Below, in pieces: positions 15,097 to 23,607 of a stretch of DNA of 40,391 bases. How positions within the stretch are numbered: position 1 is the stretch's first letter; the number at the start of each line of letters is the position of its first letter. Both the position numbers and the translations under genes were made by a program. The notes under the pieces are model-generated. The model was not told the DNA's origin, made no database searches, and was given only the letters and a program-made list of their open reading frames with translations. This stretch comes from an uncultured Mycoplasmatota bacterium (GTDB lineage Bacteria; Bacillota_I; Bacilli_A; RF39; UBA660), in the NCBI GenBank assembly GCA_900551925.1, contig URXR01000002.1, positions 1 through 40,391 of the forward strand, given 5' to 3'.

Positions 15097-17283
15097 TTGG
15101 GGGGGGGGTACTTTTACAAACAATTAAATAAAGATGTAAAAGAAATAAACAAAGTATTTCTATCTTTATTTAGCATGGGAATAATACTTGTTGCCATATA
15201 TGTAGGAGTGAGCATAACAAATAATTCATATGCTTTATTTACAGATACCCTAAAGGGAGAAAAAACTATCGAAGTAACAGTTCATAATGAATGGAATTTT
15301 GGATTTACTGGTGATGAACAAACTTTTATTGTACCCAAAAACGGCTATTATTATATAGAACTCGGAGGGGCTCAAGGAGGTTCCAACTATAGTGAAATTG
15401 AGTATGGAGGAAAAGGAACTATAACAAGTGGTTATATTTATCTTAATAAAGGAGAAACTTTGTACATTTATGTTGGAGAAAAAGGGAAACACGGTAGTAA
15501 TGTAGATCCCGCTTATAATGGTGGAGGCGGCCAAGGTGATGGGGTACTTTCCACTAATTTATATGCTACTGGAGGAGGAGCGACCGATATAAGGCTAACT
15601 AATGGAGATTGGGATGACATCTCCTCACTCATATCCAGAATAATGGTCGCTGGAGCTGGAAGTGGCTCATATGGTTTTTATACAAAAGGTGTTCCTGGAG
15701 GAGCATTATATGGTAATAATGGGTTAAGAACTTTAACGACTTATGAGACTTATGGGCACGGAGCAACTCAAACCAGTGGAGGTTCCAAAGGAGAAGTTAT
15801 TAATGCTGGATTGGATTGGTATGGTTCCACTGATGGAGGTTTTGGCTATGGAGGTGAAGGGCCTCTTAAATACGGAGGAGGAGGTGGCGGAGGCTACTAC
15901 GGTGGCGGAGGAGCCGGAGTTTCCTCAGCCAATGGTTCAAGTGGTGGCAGTGGTTCCTCATATATCTCAGGCTATGCCGGAGTAAATAGTGTTGAAGAAA
16001 ATACGACAATAACTCATACCAACCAAACTCTTCATTATAGTGGTAAATACTTTATCGGAGGAAAAATGCTTGAAGGACAAAATGAAGGCCATGGTTATGC
16101 TAAAATAGGATTTATAGGAGAAAAACCAGAAAAGAAAACTACTAAATTAAACAATGTCAGATATATAAAAAATTGTATAAGCCATAATAGTGTATATGAT
16201 TATAATAACTGGCTAGAAATAGAAGCCATAAAAGATGGAATAAATATAGCCAAAGGAAAGACAGTAACAGGAACAACTTCAGAACACACTTCATATCCTT
16301 ACTCTAGAATAACAGATGGTGATATAGATTATGAAAATTTTGCATCACCTTCAAGCTCTGCCTTAAATCAGTGTGTCACAGTAGACCTAGAACAAGAATA
16401 CAATTTAGATGAAATAGCAGTATGGAATTTTTTCGGTGATCAAAGAACTTATTATAACAATACTACCTCAGTATCAAGTGATAATCAAAACTTTACTGAA
16501 ATAATAACCGGAAATGCTATGCTAGAAACTAGCAATGGTCATAGAATAAATGCTTATACAGATACTTATAATGGTTACGTTTCAGATAATTTACTATTGT
16601 GGTACGATGGTTATGCTAACACAGGAACAAAAAAAGATTATACTATAGCAACTTGGAAAGATTTAAGTGATAATGATAATGATGGAACTTTAACCGAAGG
16701 AACTTGGGAATATGATAGCTTATTATTGGACGGAGATAACAATACAGTAGAAACTAATCTTGATGCTAAAACAACTTTGCCAACCGATGAAGATAGAACT
16801 CTAGAAATAACTTTCAAAATAAATAGTGTTCCGTATGATGAAAACACAAATGGCTATACCGGAGTTTTCTTTGGAGCAATTAATTATGGAGGAATGGGAA
16901 TAACTTGGATAAGAAATGTTTCCGCTAATTCTTATTCTATTAATGGTGTTACTAGAGCTAATGAAATAAGACAAGTAAAAATATTACACCAGACTTATCC
17001 CACTAAAATTATAACTTTAACCTATGTAAATAACCCCTCAAACAATAAAATACTATTTTATTTAAACGGAGAAAAAATAGGAGAAGATTTAAGCACAACA
17101 GGAAGTTATCCTAATGAAATAGGAAATATTGGTATAAATAAAGCTCAAGTACCTGGAGGAATAGAAAGTGGTAATTATGCTAACATTAATGTTTATAGTG
17201 CTAGAATCTATAATAAAGCTCTAACAGAAACAGAAATAAAAAATAACTTCTCATATGATAAAGAAAAATTTTATTTCAACTAA
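15097..17283 (+). pseudogene. Glycine-rich (ALK/LTK-like GRD) surface protein, 5' end separated by the IS
   Basis: The frame is open from 15079; TTG 15097 has no ribosome site, so the native start is probably the leader at 13634, cut off by the IS. Order of parts (residues from 15097): membrane/signal segment ~20-42 (VFLSLFSMGIILVAIYVGV) followed by NSYALFTDT, reminiscent of TasA/camelysin-type exports; glycine-rich domain ~55-340 with EQTFIVPKNGYYYIELGGAQG, ETLYIYVGEKG, GGGATDIRLTNG, SRIMVAGAGSG, GGGGGGYYGGGG and GSGSSYISGYAG; a discoidin-like part ~350-490; a LamG/concanavalin-like domain ~495-725 ending in the typical ARIYNKALTETEI. There is no sortase motif, so the N-terminal segment is the only anchor. 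The region downstream of the IS has no visible defect. A G10 tract (15099-15108) sits at the very beginning. Confidence 0.8.
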
Positions 17284-17285
17284 AA

Positions 17286-17309
17286 AAGAAGCTCTTAATT
17301 AAGCTTCTT
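17286..17309. terminator. Convergent terminator between the surface protein and ferredoxin
   Basis: AAGAAGCT / AGCTTCTT with an 8-base loop. The T-run is on the minus-strand side (six T), so it mainly serves the ferredoxin gene, whose last codons lie inside it. Confidence 0.75.
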
Positions 17310-17499
17310 CTTCTGTAACTGTTATCGCACTAGTAGGGCAATTATCTTTAGCTTCTTCTACTAATTCTTCATTTTCTTTCTTTACAGTACTATTAAGATT
17401 ATAGGCCACTCCTTGATCATTTATATCAAATTCATCAGGAACTAAAGCAGCACATGCACCGCAACCTATACATAGATTTTCAATTATTTTTGCTTTCAT
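17299..17499 (-). CDS. fer: Ferredoxin, single [4Fe-4S]
   Basis: 66-residue electron carrier. C10, C13 and C16 (CIGCGAC) with C54 (DNCPTSAI) give the four ligands of one [4Fe-4S] cluster, as in Bacillus Fer; the second half lacks further Cys. Acidic overall, as usual. AGGAGGT lies 5 bp before ATG. A minus-strand TATAAT is present at 17516-17521 with a weak -35 17 bp further. The redox partner is not in the window. Confidence 0.95.
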   Translation of the reverse strand: MKAKIIENLCIGCGACAALVPDEFDINDQGVAYNLNSTVKKENEELVEEAKDNCPTSAITVTEEEA

Positions 17500-17578
17500 A
17501 ATTACCTCCTATCTAATTATATAACATTTCTATTAAAAATTAAATATATTTTTAAAATTTTAAAGATTCTTGTAAAGC

Positions 17579-17607
17579 TTGATTTTTAAAATATGATTTG
17601 ATATAAT
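17579..17607 (+). promoter_or_regulatory. Promoter of the tail-anchored protein gene
   Basis: TTGATT at 17579-17584, 17 bp, TATAAT at 17602-17607. Confidence 0.7.
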
Positions 17608-17636
17608 TTTTATAGTAATATAATAAGGTGATTGAA

Positions 17637-18491
17637 ATGAACAGTAGAATGGATAAATATGTAAATAACAGTACTACTATTAAAAAACGTACACAAAAAA
17701 ATGAAAAATTATATGATAAGGTTTTGGATATGAGTATAGATTACGTAGATATAGATGTAAACAATGCTATTGAATTAAATCCTAATAATACTTCTAAATC
17801 TACTAGGGAAGATTATCAAAAACAAAAAGAGTTAAGTAAAATCTTGCCTCGTAATGAAAAACCAGAAGCTTATGTTAAACAAGAAGTAGAACCTAAAGAG
17901 AATCGTATCTATGATATAAATGAAATTCTTGAATTAGCTCGTAAAAATAAGTTATTCGAGGATTCTGAAAAAAAACGACTTATTAATACTGAATATAATA
18001 TTTTAACTAAGCTAGATATTGATAATTTAGATAGTGAAGATATGAAAAAAGAAGATTTAAAATCTCTAATTAATGATATTTATGAAAAAGAAAAACCTGT
18101 CAAAGTAAAAAAATATTCAAAGAAAGATGAAGATGCTTTATTAAATGATTTATTTGATGATTATGAACCTGATAATGACTTAAAAGAAGAATTACGACTT
18201 CAAGAAGAATTAAGTAAAGAAATATTAGATAAGAATACTAAGTCTGAATCTTTAGAAACCCCAAAAGAAGAAAAACCTAGTAAATTACTAGATGAAATAG
18301 TGGATGAAGAAGACACTAAAAAAGCTAAAAAGAAGAAAGAAGCTGACAAAATAGTAAAAGAAGAAATGACCGATGAAATGATTGAAGAAGTAAAAGAAGG
18401 CAAAGGTCTTCTAATTGCGATAATAGTGGTAGTAATTTTAATTCTTTTAACAGGAGCCTTCTTTGTTTATGAATACTTTTTTGGATTATAA
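17637..18491 (+). CDS. Unknown highly charged protein with one C-terminal membrane segment
   Basis: I do not recognise this family. 284 residues: a long, charged, probably extended or coiled N-terminal part rich in Lys, Glu and Asp, with an NRIYDINEILELARKNK segment near residues 90-105 that resembles linear motifs in division-linked proteins, and a single membrane span at the very end (LLIAIIVVVILILLTGAFFV) followed by YEYFFGL. That makes it a tail-anchored protein with nearly all of its mass in the cytoplasm. Start ATG 17637 is chosen because AAGGTGA is 6 bp upstream; the GTG at 17628 overlaps that site. It has its own promoter and terminator, so it is a separate unit from yunB. Confidence 0.75.
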   Translation: MNSRMDKYVNNSTTIKKRTQKNEKLYDKVLDMSIDYVDIDVNNAIELNPNNTSKSTREDYQKQKELSKILPRNEKPEAYVKQEVEPKENRIYDINEILELARKNKLFEDSEKKRLINTEYNILTKLDIDNLDSEDMKKEDLKSLINDIYEKEKPVKVKKYSKKDEDALLNDLFDDYEPDNDLKEELRLQEELSKEILDKNTKSESLETPKEEKPSKLLDEIVDEEDTKKAKKKKEADKIVKEEMTDEMIEEVKEGKGLLIAIIVVVILILLTGAFFVYEYFFGL

Positions 18492-18512
18492 GCACTTATA
18501 AGTGCTTTTTTA
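18490..18512 (+). terminator. Terminator after the tail-anchored protein gene
   Basis: AAGCACT / AGTGCTT with loop TATA, followed by T6; overlaps the stop codon. Confidence 0.9.
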
Positions 18513-18536
18513 ATTATCTAAAAAATAATATTAAAT

Positions 18537-19232
18537 ATGAGAATGATTTTAAAGAATAAACAAAAAACTTTCAGGAGACGAAGAATAATATTTTTAATAG
18601 TATTTTTTCTTTGCTTTGGTTATCTTTTCTATAAAATAAGTGAAAATATCAGTTATTATTATATGAACTACTCTGTAAAAGAAGCTAGACAAATAATAGA
18701 TATTTCCTTAGCTAATGCCTTCACTGATGATGTTTTAGAACTTGTAAAAGATAAAGAATTATATAAAATAACTAAAAACGAAGCTGGAGAAATCGAAATG
18801 ATTGATTATGACACTTATTTAGTAAGTGCTTTTTTAAGAGATATAAGTGACAACATCGCTGATACTTTAAAAGAAGAAGAAACTAATACTGATAGAATAG
18901 CTTTTTATATTCCTTTGGGCTCTATTACTCAAAATCCATTATTCAATTCAAGAGGACCTAAAATTCCTGTTAGAATGGAAATAATTGGGTCAGTTTTATC
19001 TAGCGTTAAGACTACAGTGACCGAATACGGAATAAATAATTGCTTAATTGAAATGGTTGTCGAAGTAGAAGTAACCGAAAAAGTTATTCTTCCAGTAATT
19101 ACAGATACTGTTACTATTGTAAATGAATTTCCTATCTCTTATAAAGTAATTCAAGGAAAAATTCCTACTTATTATGGAGATAGTATCAATAAAAGTTCTA
19201 GTATTTATTCATTACCTATAGAACAAAAATAA
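18537..19232 (+). CDS. yunB: Sporulation protein YunB family
   Basis: Matches the YunB family along its length: a membrane segment at residues ~17-33 (IIFLIVFFLCFGYLFYK), then the extracytoplasmic domain with FYIPLGSITQNPLF, GPKIPVRMEIIGSVLSSVKT, EYGINNCLIEMVVEVEV and YKVIQGKIPTYYGD. In B. subtilis YunB is made in the mother cell and needed for efficient sporulation. No clear ribosome site precedes ATG 18537 or the second ATG 18543, so the start is uncertain and expression may be low or read through from upstream. Only 22 bp separate it from the ribosome-site region of yutD. Confidence 0.88.
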   Translation: MRMILKNKQKTFRRRRIIFLIVFFLCFGYLFYKISENISYYYMNYSVKEARQIIDISLANAFTDDVLELVKDKELYKITKNEAGEIEMIDYDTYLVSAFLRDISDNIADTLKEEETNTDRIAFYIPLGSITQNPLFNSRGPKIPVRMEIIGSVLSSVKTTVTEYGINNCLIEMVVEVEVTEKVILPVITDTVTIVNEFPISYKVIQGKIPTYYGDSINKSSSIYSLPIEQK

Positions 19233-19263
19233 AAATTGTGTTAAACTTAAAGAGGTGATAACT

Positions 19264-19545
19264 ATGCTTAAAGAATATGAATTTAATAATAAAAAATATA
19301 TCATAGAAAAAGATGATAATAAAATTTTTGATTATGAAACCATGAAAGATCTTATAACTTCTTATTTTGATGATTACGATTATATTTTTGCAGATGTTGC
19401 TTATAATAAATTAAGACTTAAAGGTTTCTGTGACAAGAATAATAAACTTTATAAAAAAAATAATGATATAACAACACTTGACGATTATATTAAAAATTAC
19501 TGTGCTTATAATTGTAAATGGCTTTTATTAAAAAAACAAAAATAA
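19264..19545 (+). CDS. yutD: YutD-like protein (DUF1027)
   Basis: 93 residues, cytoplasmic. The family pattern is clear: YDYIFADVAYNKLRLKGF followed by TTLDDYIKNYCAYNCKWLLLKK. Function unknown in all species. The start is ATG 19264 because AAAGAGGTG lies 6 bp before; a GTG at 19255 is part of that site. It sits directly behind yunB, a neighbour also found near it in Bacillus, so the two are probably cotranscribed. Confidence 0.88.
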   Translation: MLKEYEFNNKKYIIEKDDNKIFDYETMKDLITSYFDDYDYIFADVAYNKLRLKGFCDKNNKLYKKNNDITTLDDYIKNYCAYNCKWLLLKKQK

Positions 19546-19566
19546 TTATGAAAATGGGGTTTTGAG

Positions 19567-20514
19567 ATGATTAGTAGTAGTATTGATACCGAAGAAAAAT
19601 TAGCTTTAGGAAGAAAAATTTTAAATTTTAAACTTCCTTTCCGCAAAGATTTATTATATGATAATAAAATCACTTTTGGTTTTGAAATAGAATTTTGTTA
19701 TGCTAGATTTCTTCAAGTTAGAGATGAGATAGACGAACAAAATTTAGCAAATTGGAAGGCCTATAATGAACCAACTGTTCAAGTTAAAGATAAATACGAT
19801 AGAACCAGAGGAGGAGAAGTAATCTCTCCAATTTTAAGAGGAAAAAACCCAAATTGGAATGAATTAGAAAAAATATGTGATCTTATCAAATTTTGTCTAG
19901 GAGAAGTAAATGATAAAACTGCCGGGCATATTCATATTGGATCCCAAATTTTTAAAAACGATAAACAAAAACTAACTAACTTTTTACTCTTATGGGCAAT
20001 ATTTGAAGATACTATAAAACAATTTTTTTACGGAGAATTTATTCAAGGTGATTTCTTTAATAGACTAGCACCAGATTGCCAAGAAGAATTTTCAGTAGCT
20101 AACTATGATTTCGAGAAATTACAAGAACTAAGAAATAACAAATCTCGTGATCTTAAATTTTATAGCGTGAACTTTAAAGACTATAAATCCCCATATGAAG
20201 AAAAAAATAATACTGTAGAATTCAGAGCCATCTGTGGTACTTTAGAACCAGAAATATGGCAAAACAATCTAAATTTTTTAATTCATTTTATAGATTGGAC
20301 TAATAATATTACAGCAAAAGATCTAGAAATTATAAAAAATCAATCATTTTTAAACTCTCATAATCAAACTGAAAATAAATTCGATAAAGCTCTATTTTTA
20401 GCAAATTCTATTTTTACCAAAGAAATAGATAAAATGTGCTTTTTAAAACAATACTTTAAAGATTTTTACCAAAAAGATGCTACCATCGAACGTGTTAAAT
20501 TAATAAATCACTAA
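19567..20514 (+). CDS. Putative amidoligase (PF12224-like, glutamine-synthetase/GCS-fold)
   Basis: 315 residues, soluble. Features of the amidoligase_2 family: TFGFEIEF at the start (metal/nucleotide Glu pair), a RGGEVISPILRG loop, the conserved AGHIHIGS, and NTVEFRAICGTLEPEIW near the end, the typical last active-site strand. Enzymes of this superfamily join an amine to a carboxyl group using ATP; the substrate here is unknown. A partner protease or gamma-glutamyl cyclotransferase, often adjacent in other genomes, is not present; neighbours are yutD and HU. ATG 19567 is preceded by a weak GGGG...GAG. Confidence 0.75.
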   Translation: MISSSIDTEEKLALGRKILNFKLPFRKDLLYDNKITFGFEIEFCYARFLQVRDEIDEQNLANWKAYNEPTVQVKDKYDRTRGGEVISPILRGKNPNWNELEKICDLIKFCLGEVNDKTAGHIHIGSQIFKNDKQKLTNFLLLWAIFEDTIKQFFYGEFIQGDFFNRLAPDCQEEFSVANYDFEKLQELRNNKSRDLKFYSVNFKDYKSPYEEKNNTVEFRAICGTLEPEIWQNNLNFLIHFIDWTNNITAKDLEIIKNQSFLNSHNQTENKFDKALFLANSIFTKEIDKMCFLKQYFKDFYQKDATIERVKLINH

Positions 20515-20560
20515 TTAACGAAAAAATACCAATATTTTTCTCATTTTTTCCTTAATTCTA

Positions 20561-20589
20561 TTGATTTTAAACGAAATAAATGATATCTT
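20561..20589 (+). promoter_or_regulatory. HU gene promoter
   Basis: TTGATT at 20561-20566, 17 bp, TATCTT at 20584-20589 with TG upstream of the -10. Confidence 0.65.
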
Positions 20590-20590
20590 A

Positions 20591-20619
20591 TATATGTAAG
20601 CATATTGTGAGCTTATATA
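20591..20619 (+). promoter_or_regulatory. 5' leader hairpin of the HU mRNA
   Basis: TATGTAAGC pairs with GCTTATATA (one G-T pair) just after the expected transcription start, upstream of AGGAGGT. Such a 5' hairpin could protect this abundant mRNA from decay; that effect is inferred. Confidence 0.5.
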
Positions 20620-20643
20620 TTTTTAATAGGAGGTAACCAAAAA

Positions 20644-20916
20644 ATGAAAAAAGTAGAATTAATCGAAGCAGTAGCAGCTAAAGCTGGTATCACAAAAGCT
20701 GATGCTGGAAGAGCAGTTGATGCTACAATCGCTACTATTACAGAAGCACTAGTTAAAGGAGATAAAGTTCCTCTAGTAGGATTTGGAACTTTCGGAGTTT
20801 CTAAAAGAGCTGCTAGAACTGGTCGTAATCCTCAAACTGGAGAAACTGTACAAATCGCTGCTAGAAATGCTGTTACTTTTAAAGCTGGAGCAGCACTTAA
20901 AGACGCAGTAAACTAA
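20644..20916 (+). CDS. hup: HU family DNA-binding protein
   Basis: 90-residue nucleoid protein that binds and bends DNA as a dimer. Canonical: MKKVELIEAVAAKAGITKAD, the core VPLVGFGTFGVSKRAARTGR, the arm tip RNPQTGE, and AARNAVTFKAGAALKDAVN. The ribosome site AGGAGGT is perfect. Codon and base use is visibly less AT-rich (GCT, GGA) than the neighbours, as expected for a highly expressed gene. Confidence 0.98.
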   Translation: MKKVELIEAVAAKAGITKADAGRAVDATIATITEALVKGDKVPLVGFGTFGVSKRAARTGRNPQTGETVQIAARNAVTFKAGAALKDAVN

Positions 20917-20939
20917 AAAAGCCCTTGGCTTTTTTTTTG
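20915..20939 (+). terminator. HU gene terminator
   Basis: AAAAAAGCC / GGCTTTTTT with a 3-base loop and a long T-run. Confidence 0.88.
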
Positions 20940-20947
20940 CTTTCTCC

Positions 20948-20976
20948 TTGTTTTTAACCTGTGAGTTTTGTATAAT
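20948..20976 (+). promoter_or_regulatory. Promoter of cca-dnaD-nth
   Basis: TTGTTT at 20948-20953, 17 bp, TATAAT at 20971-20976; starts 9 bp after the HU terminator. Confidence 0.75.
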
Positions 20977-20992
20977 AAATATGGAGGAATTT

Positions 20993-22090
20993 ATGGATAA
21001 ACCAATTTATGATGTATTAAAACTTTTAGAGGATAATTCTTATGAAGCATATATAATCGGTGGTTATACAAGAGATTTTTTATTAGGGAATCCTACCACC
21101 TTAGATATTGATATAACTACCAATGCTCGTCCTAAAGATGTAGTAAAAATATTTAATAATTATAATGTTAAGTTATATGAATATGGCAATGTAACTTTCG
21201 ATATAGATAATTATAAATTTGATATTACCACGTTTCGCAAAGATATTAAATATAAGAAAAATAGAAAACCCGAAAAAATTATTTATATTGACTCTTTAGA
21301 AGAAGATATTAAAAGACGCGATTTTACTATTAATACGATTTGTTTAGATAAAGATAACAATATTATTGATTATTTAGAAGGCAAAAAAGATTTAAAAAAG
21401 AAACTAATAAGAAGTGTTGGAGACCCTGATCAAAAACTAAAAGAAGATTCACTTCGCATTTTAAGAGCTATACGTTTTGCCACAATGTACAAATTTAAAT
21501 TAGAGCCAACCTTAAAAACTGCTATTATAAATAATAAAGAATTATTAAAAGATTTATCATATGAAAGAAAAAAAGAGGAATTAAATAAAATATTTTGTTC
21601 TAAGCATAAAAAATACGGTGTGAAACTATTAAAAGAATTAAATCTACTTGAAGTTCTAGAATTAAAAAATATTGACAATGTCTTACTTAATAATGATTTA
21701 ATTGGAATGTGGGCTACTATCACCAATGGTAATTACGCTTTTACTAAAAAAGAAAAAGACTTAATTGACAAAATAAATAATCTTTTACATGAAGATATAA
21801 ATGATATTTTTATTCAATATAAATATGGTCCTTATCCTCTTAGTATAGTAAGTAATTTAAAAAAATTAAATACTAAAAAAATTATTGCTAAGTATGAAAA
21901 ACTTCCAATTAAAGATCGTAATGAAATTAATATCACAGCAGAGGAAATATGTACTATTTTAAATAAAGAACCCGGTAATTTTATTAAAGATATTATGGAG
22001 GTTTTAGAAAAAGAAATTTTATTAGGACATTTAAATAATAACAATTCAGATATCAAAAAATTCATCAAAACTAATTTTCAGGAGGTTTAG
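20993..22090 (+). CDS. cca: CCA-adding enzyme (class II tRNA nucleotidyltransferase)
   Basis: Adds or repairs the CCA end of tRNAs. The catalytic motif is YIIGGYTRDFLLG followed by LDIDITTNARP (D38, D40), then RRDFTINTICLD and DPDQKLKEDSLRILRAIRFA, all typical of class II bacterial enzymes; the C-terminal all-helical part is complete (365 residues). Start ATG 20993 is chosen because GGAGGA lies 4-5 bp upstream; the earlier in-frame starts would lie within or before the promoter. First gene of an operon with dnaD and nth. Confidence 0.94.
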   Translation: MDKPIYDVLKLLEDNSYEAYIIGGYTRDFLLGNPTTLDIDITTNARPKDVVKIFNNYNVKLYEYGNVTFDIDNYKFDITTFRKDIKYKKNRKPEKIIYIDSLEEDIKRRDFTINTICLDKDNNIIDYLEGKKDLKKKLIRSVGDPDQKLKEDSLRILRAIRFATMYKFKLEPTLKTAIINNKELLKDLSYERKKEELNKIFCSKHKKYGVKLLKELNLLEVLELKNIDNVLLNNDLIGMWATITNGNYAFTKKEKDLIDKINNLLHEDINDIFIQYKYGPYPLSIVSNLKKLNTKKIIAKYEKLPIKDRNEINITAEEICTILNKEPGNFIKDIMEVLEKEILLGHLNNNNSDIKKFIKTNFQEV

Positions 22091-22092
22091 CT

Positions 22093-22737
22093 ATGAAAAG
22101 TGAAAAAATCTTAAATTTACTACAATCTAAAGATTTAATTGTACCTAATTTTTTACTTGCAAACTATAAAAAATTAAAAATAAATGAGAAAGAACTTATC
22201 TTACTTTCTGCACTTATAAGCAATAATGATTTAATAGAATTTAATCCTGAATCATTAAGCAATTTTTTAAATTGGGAAATAAAAGATGTAATGCTAACTA
22301 CTTCTAGTTTATGTGATAAAAAAATAATCGATTTAAAAGTAAAAAAAGAAAATAAAAAAATGAAAGAGTATATTAACCTAGAAAATCTTTATGGAAAAAT
22401 TTTATTAGACTTACTTGAAGAACCAGAAGAAAATGACAAAGAAGAAAATAGTAAGATTTATGATATTATCGAAGAAGAATTAGGTAGAACCTTATCTCCG
22501 ATAGAATATGAAACTATAAGTGGTTGGTTAAATTCTAATATTAATGAAAACCTAATCAAAGAGGCCTTAAAAGAAGCTGTTTTAAACGGCGTTCGTAATC
22601 TTAAATACATTGATAAAATTCTTTATGAATGGACTAAAAAAGGGTATAAAAAGCCATCTGATATCAAAAGAAAACCTAAAAAAGAAACACCACAAGAAGA
22701 TTTATTTGAATATGATTGGTTAGATGAAAATGACTAA
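22093..22737 (+). CDS. dnaD: DnaD-like replication initiation protein
   Basis: Primosome protein that helps load the replicative helicase. 214 residues: an N-terminal winged-helix-like part (LLSALISNNDLIEFNPESLS) and the C-terminal DnaB_2/DnaD domain (residues ~118-190), with RTLSPIEYETISGWLN, EALKEAVLNGVRNLKYIDKILYEW and a KKGYKKPSDI end, close to the YxxxIxxxW signature of the family. CAGGAGGT precedes ATG, 2 bp after cca. It overlaps nth by 14 bp, the same dnaD-nth order as in Bacillus. Confidence 0.92.
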   Translation: MKSEKILNLLQSKDLIVPNFLLANYKKLKINEKELILLSALISNNDLIEFNPESLSNFLNWEIKDVMLTTSSLCDKKIIDLKVKKENKKMKEYINLENLYGKILLDLLEEPEENDKEENSKIYDIIEEELGRTLSPIEYETISGWLNSNINENLIKEALKEAVLNGVRNLKYIDKILYEWTKKGYKKPSDIKRKPKKETPQEDLFEYDWLDEND

Positions 22738-23356
22738 AGAAATATTAGACTATTTAGATGAAATTATCCCTAATCCTAAATGTGAACTTAATTATCAAAA
22801 AGATTATGAACTTTTAATAGCAGTTATGTTAAGTGCTCAAACTACAGATAAAAGAGTAAATATGGTAACCAAAGAGTTATTTACTAAATATGATACTCTA
22901 GAAAAACTTAGTAAAGCCTCGTTAAAAGATATTGAAAAACTTATTTATCAATTAGGAAGTTATACTAAAAAAAGTAGGGCAGTAATAGAAATAGCAACTA
23001 AACTATTAGAAAATAACAGTAAAGTTCCTAATGATAGAACTTTTCTAGAAAGTCTTCCTATGGTAGGAAGAAAAACTACTAGTGTAGTACTAAGTGAATT
23101 ATTTAATGAACCAAATATTGCTGTAGATACCCATGTAGAAAGAACTGCTAAAAGATTAAAACTAGCCCCTCAAAAAGCTACCGTTTTAGAAGTAGAAAAA
23201 GCTTTAAAAAAGAAATTTCCTAAAGATGAATGGTGTAAACTGCATCTTCAATTAGTACATTTTGGTAGATACTATTGTACTGCTAAGAATCCCAAATGTG
23301 AAAATTGTAAATTAAAAAATAATTGTACCTATTATAAAAAGAAAGTTAGTAATTAA
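22724..23356 (+). CDS. nth: Endonuclease III (DNA glycosylase/AP lyase)
   Basis: Base-excision repair enzyme removing oxidised pyrimidines. The helix-hairpin-helix LPMVGRKTTSVVLSE holds catalytic K117, and VDTHVERTAKRL holds catalytic D135. The [4Fe-4S] cluster motif C-x6-C-x2-C-x5-C is intact at the C terminus (from CTAKNPKC to NNC). 210 residues, full length. The start lies inside the dnaD end (ATG 22724 or 22730). Confidence 0.96.
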   Translation: MKMTKEILDYLDEIIPNPKCELNYQKDYELLIAVMLSAQTTDKRVNMVTKELFTKYDTLEKLSKASLKDIEKLIYQLGSYTKKSRAVIEIATKLLENNSKVPNDRTFLESLPMVGRKTTSVVLSELFNEPNIAVDTHVERTAKRLKLAPQKATVLEVEKALKKKFPKDEWCKLHLQLVHFGRYYCTAKNPKCENCKLKNNCTYYKKKVSN

Positions 23357-23569
23357 TTTTCTTTTTATATTGAAAAAAATATAAAAGAAGTATATAAGGA
23401 GCAAAATTATGGTTGGTATAACGATTATATTCGTGTAACACTCCCTAATGCCCCGTGGCATAGTCGAGGAGGTTACTGTTATAGCAATCTTGAGGCCGGT
23501 ATAATAAGTGCTAGTAGTAGTGTAGGCTCATCTACTGTTGCCTCTTCCCGCTTTGTCATAATTTCTTAA
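23357..23569 (+). pseudogene. Remnant of a surface/phage-type protein C terminus
   Basis: One frame is open from 23357 to TAA 23569 without any start codon. It encodes YGWYNDYIRVTLPNAPWHSRG and then GGYCYSNLEAGIISA and ends in a short Ser-rich strand RFVIIS. This resembles the last ~50 residues of formylglycine-generating-enzyme-like/C-lectin-type domains (PW..RGG..N..AG...) found at the end of many adhesins and phage proteins in gut Firmicutes. No upstream part of such a gene is present. The only ATG with a ribosome site (AAGGAG, ATG 23409) is in another frame and gives nine codons. Confidence 0.5.
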
Positions 23570-23607
23570 TCACTAAAATAATTAATAATTCCTTAATATT
23601 TTCAAAT

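Noticed and set aside
15097..15177. TTG 15097 or ATG 15175 as the native start of the surface protein
   Set aside because: Neither has a ribosome site, and 15175 lies inside the membrane segment; the leader at 13634 fits better.
15743..15985. Open frame of 80 codons on the + strand within the glycine-rich region
   Set aside because: Shadow of the Gly-rich gene in another frame; no ribosome site and Glu/Val-rich composition comes from GGA repeats.
23396..23569. Diversity-generating retroelement variable region
   Set aside because: The lectin-like end pattern suggested it, but there is no reverse transcriptase, template repeat or adenine-biased copy in the window.
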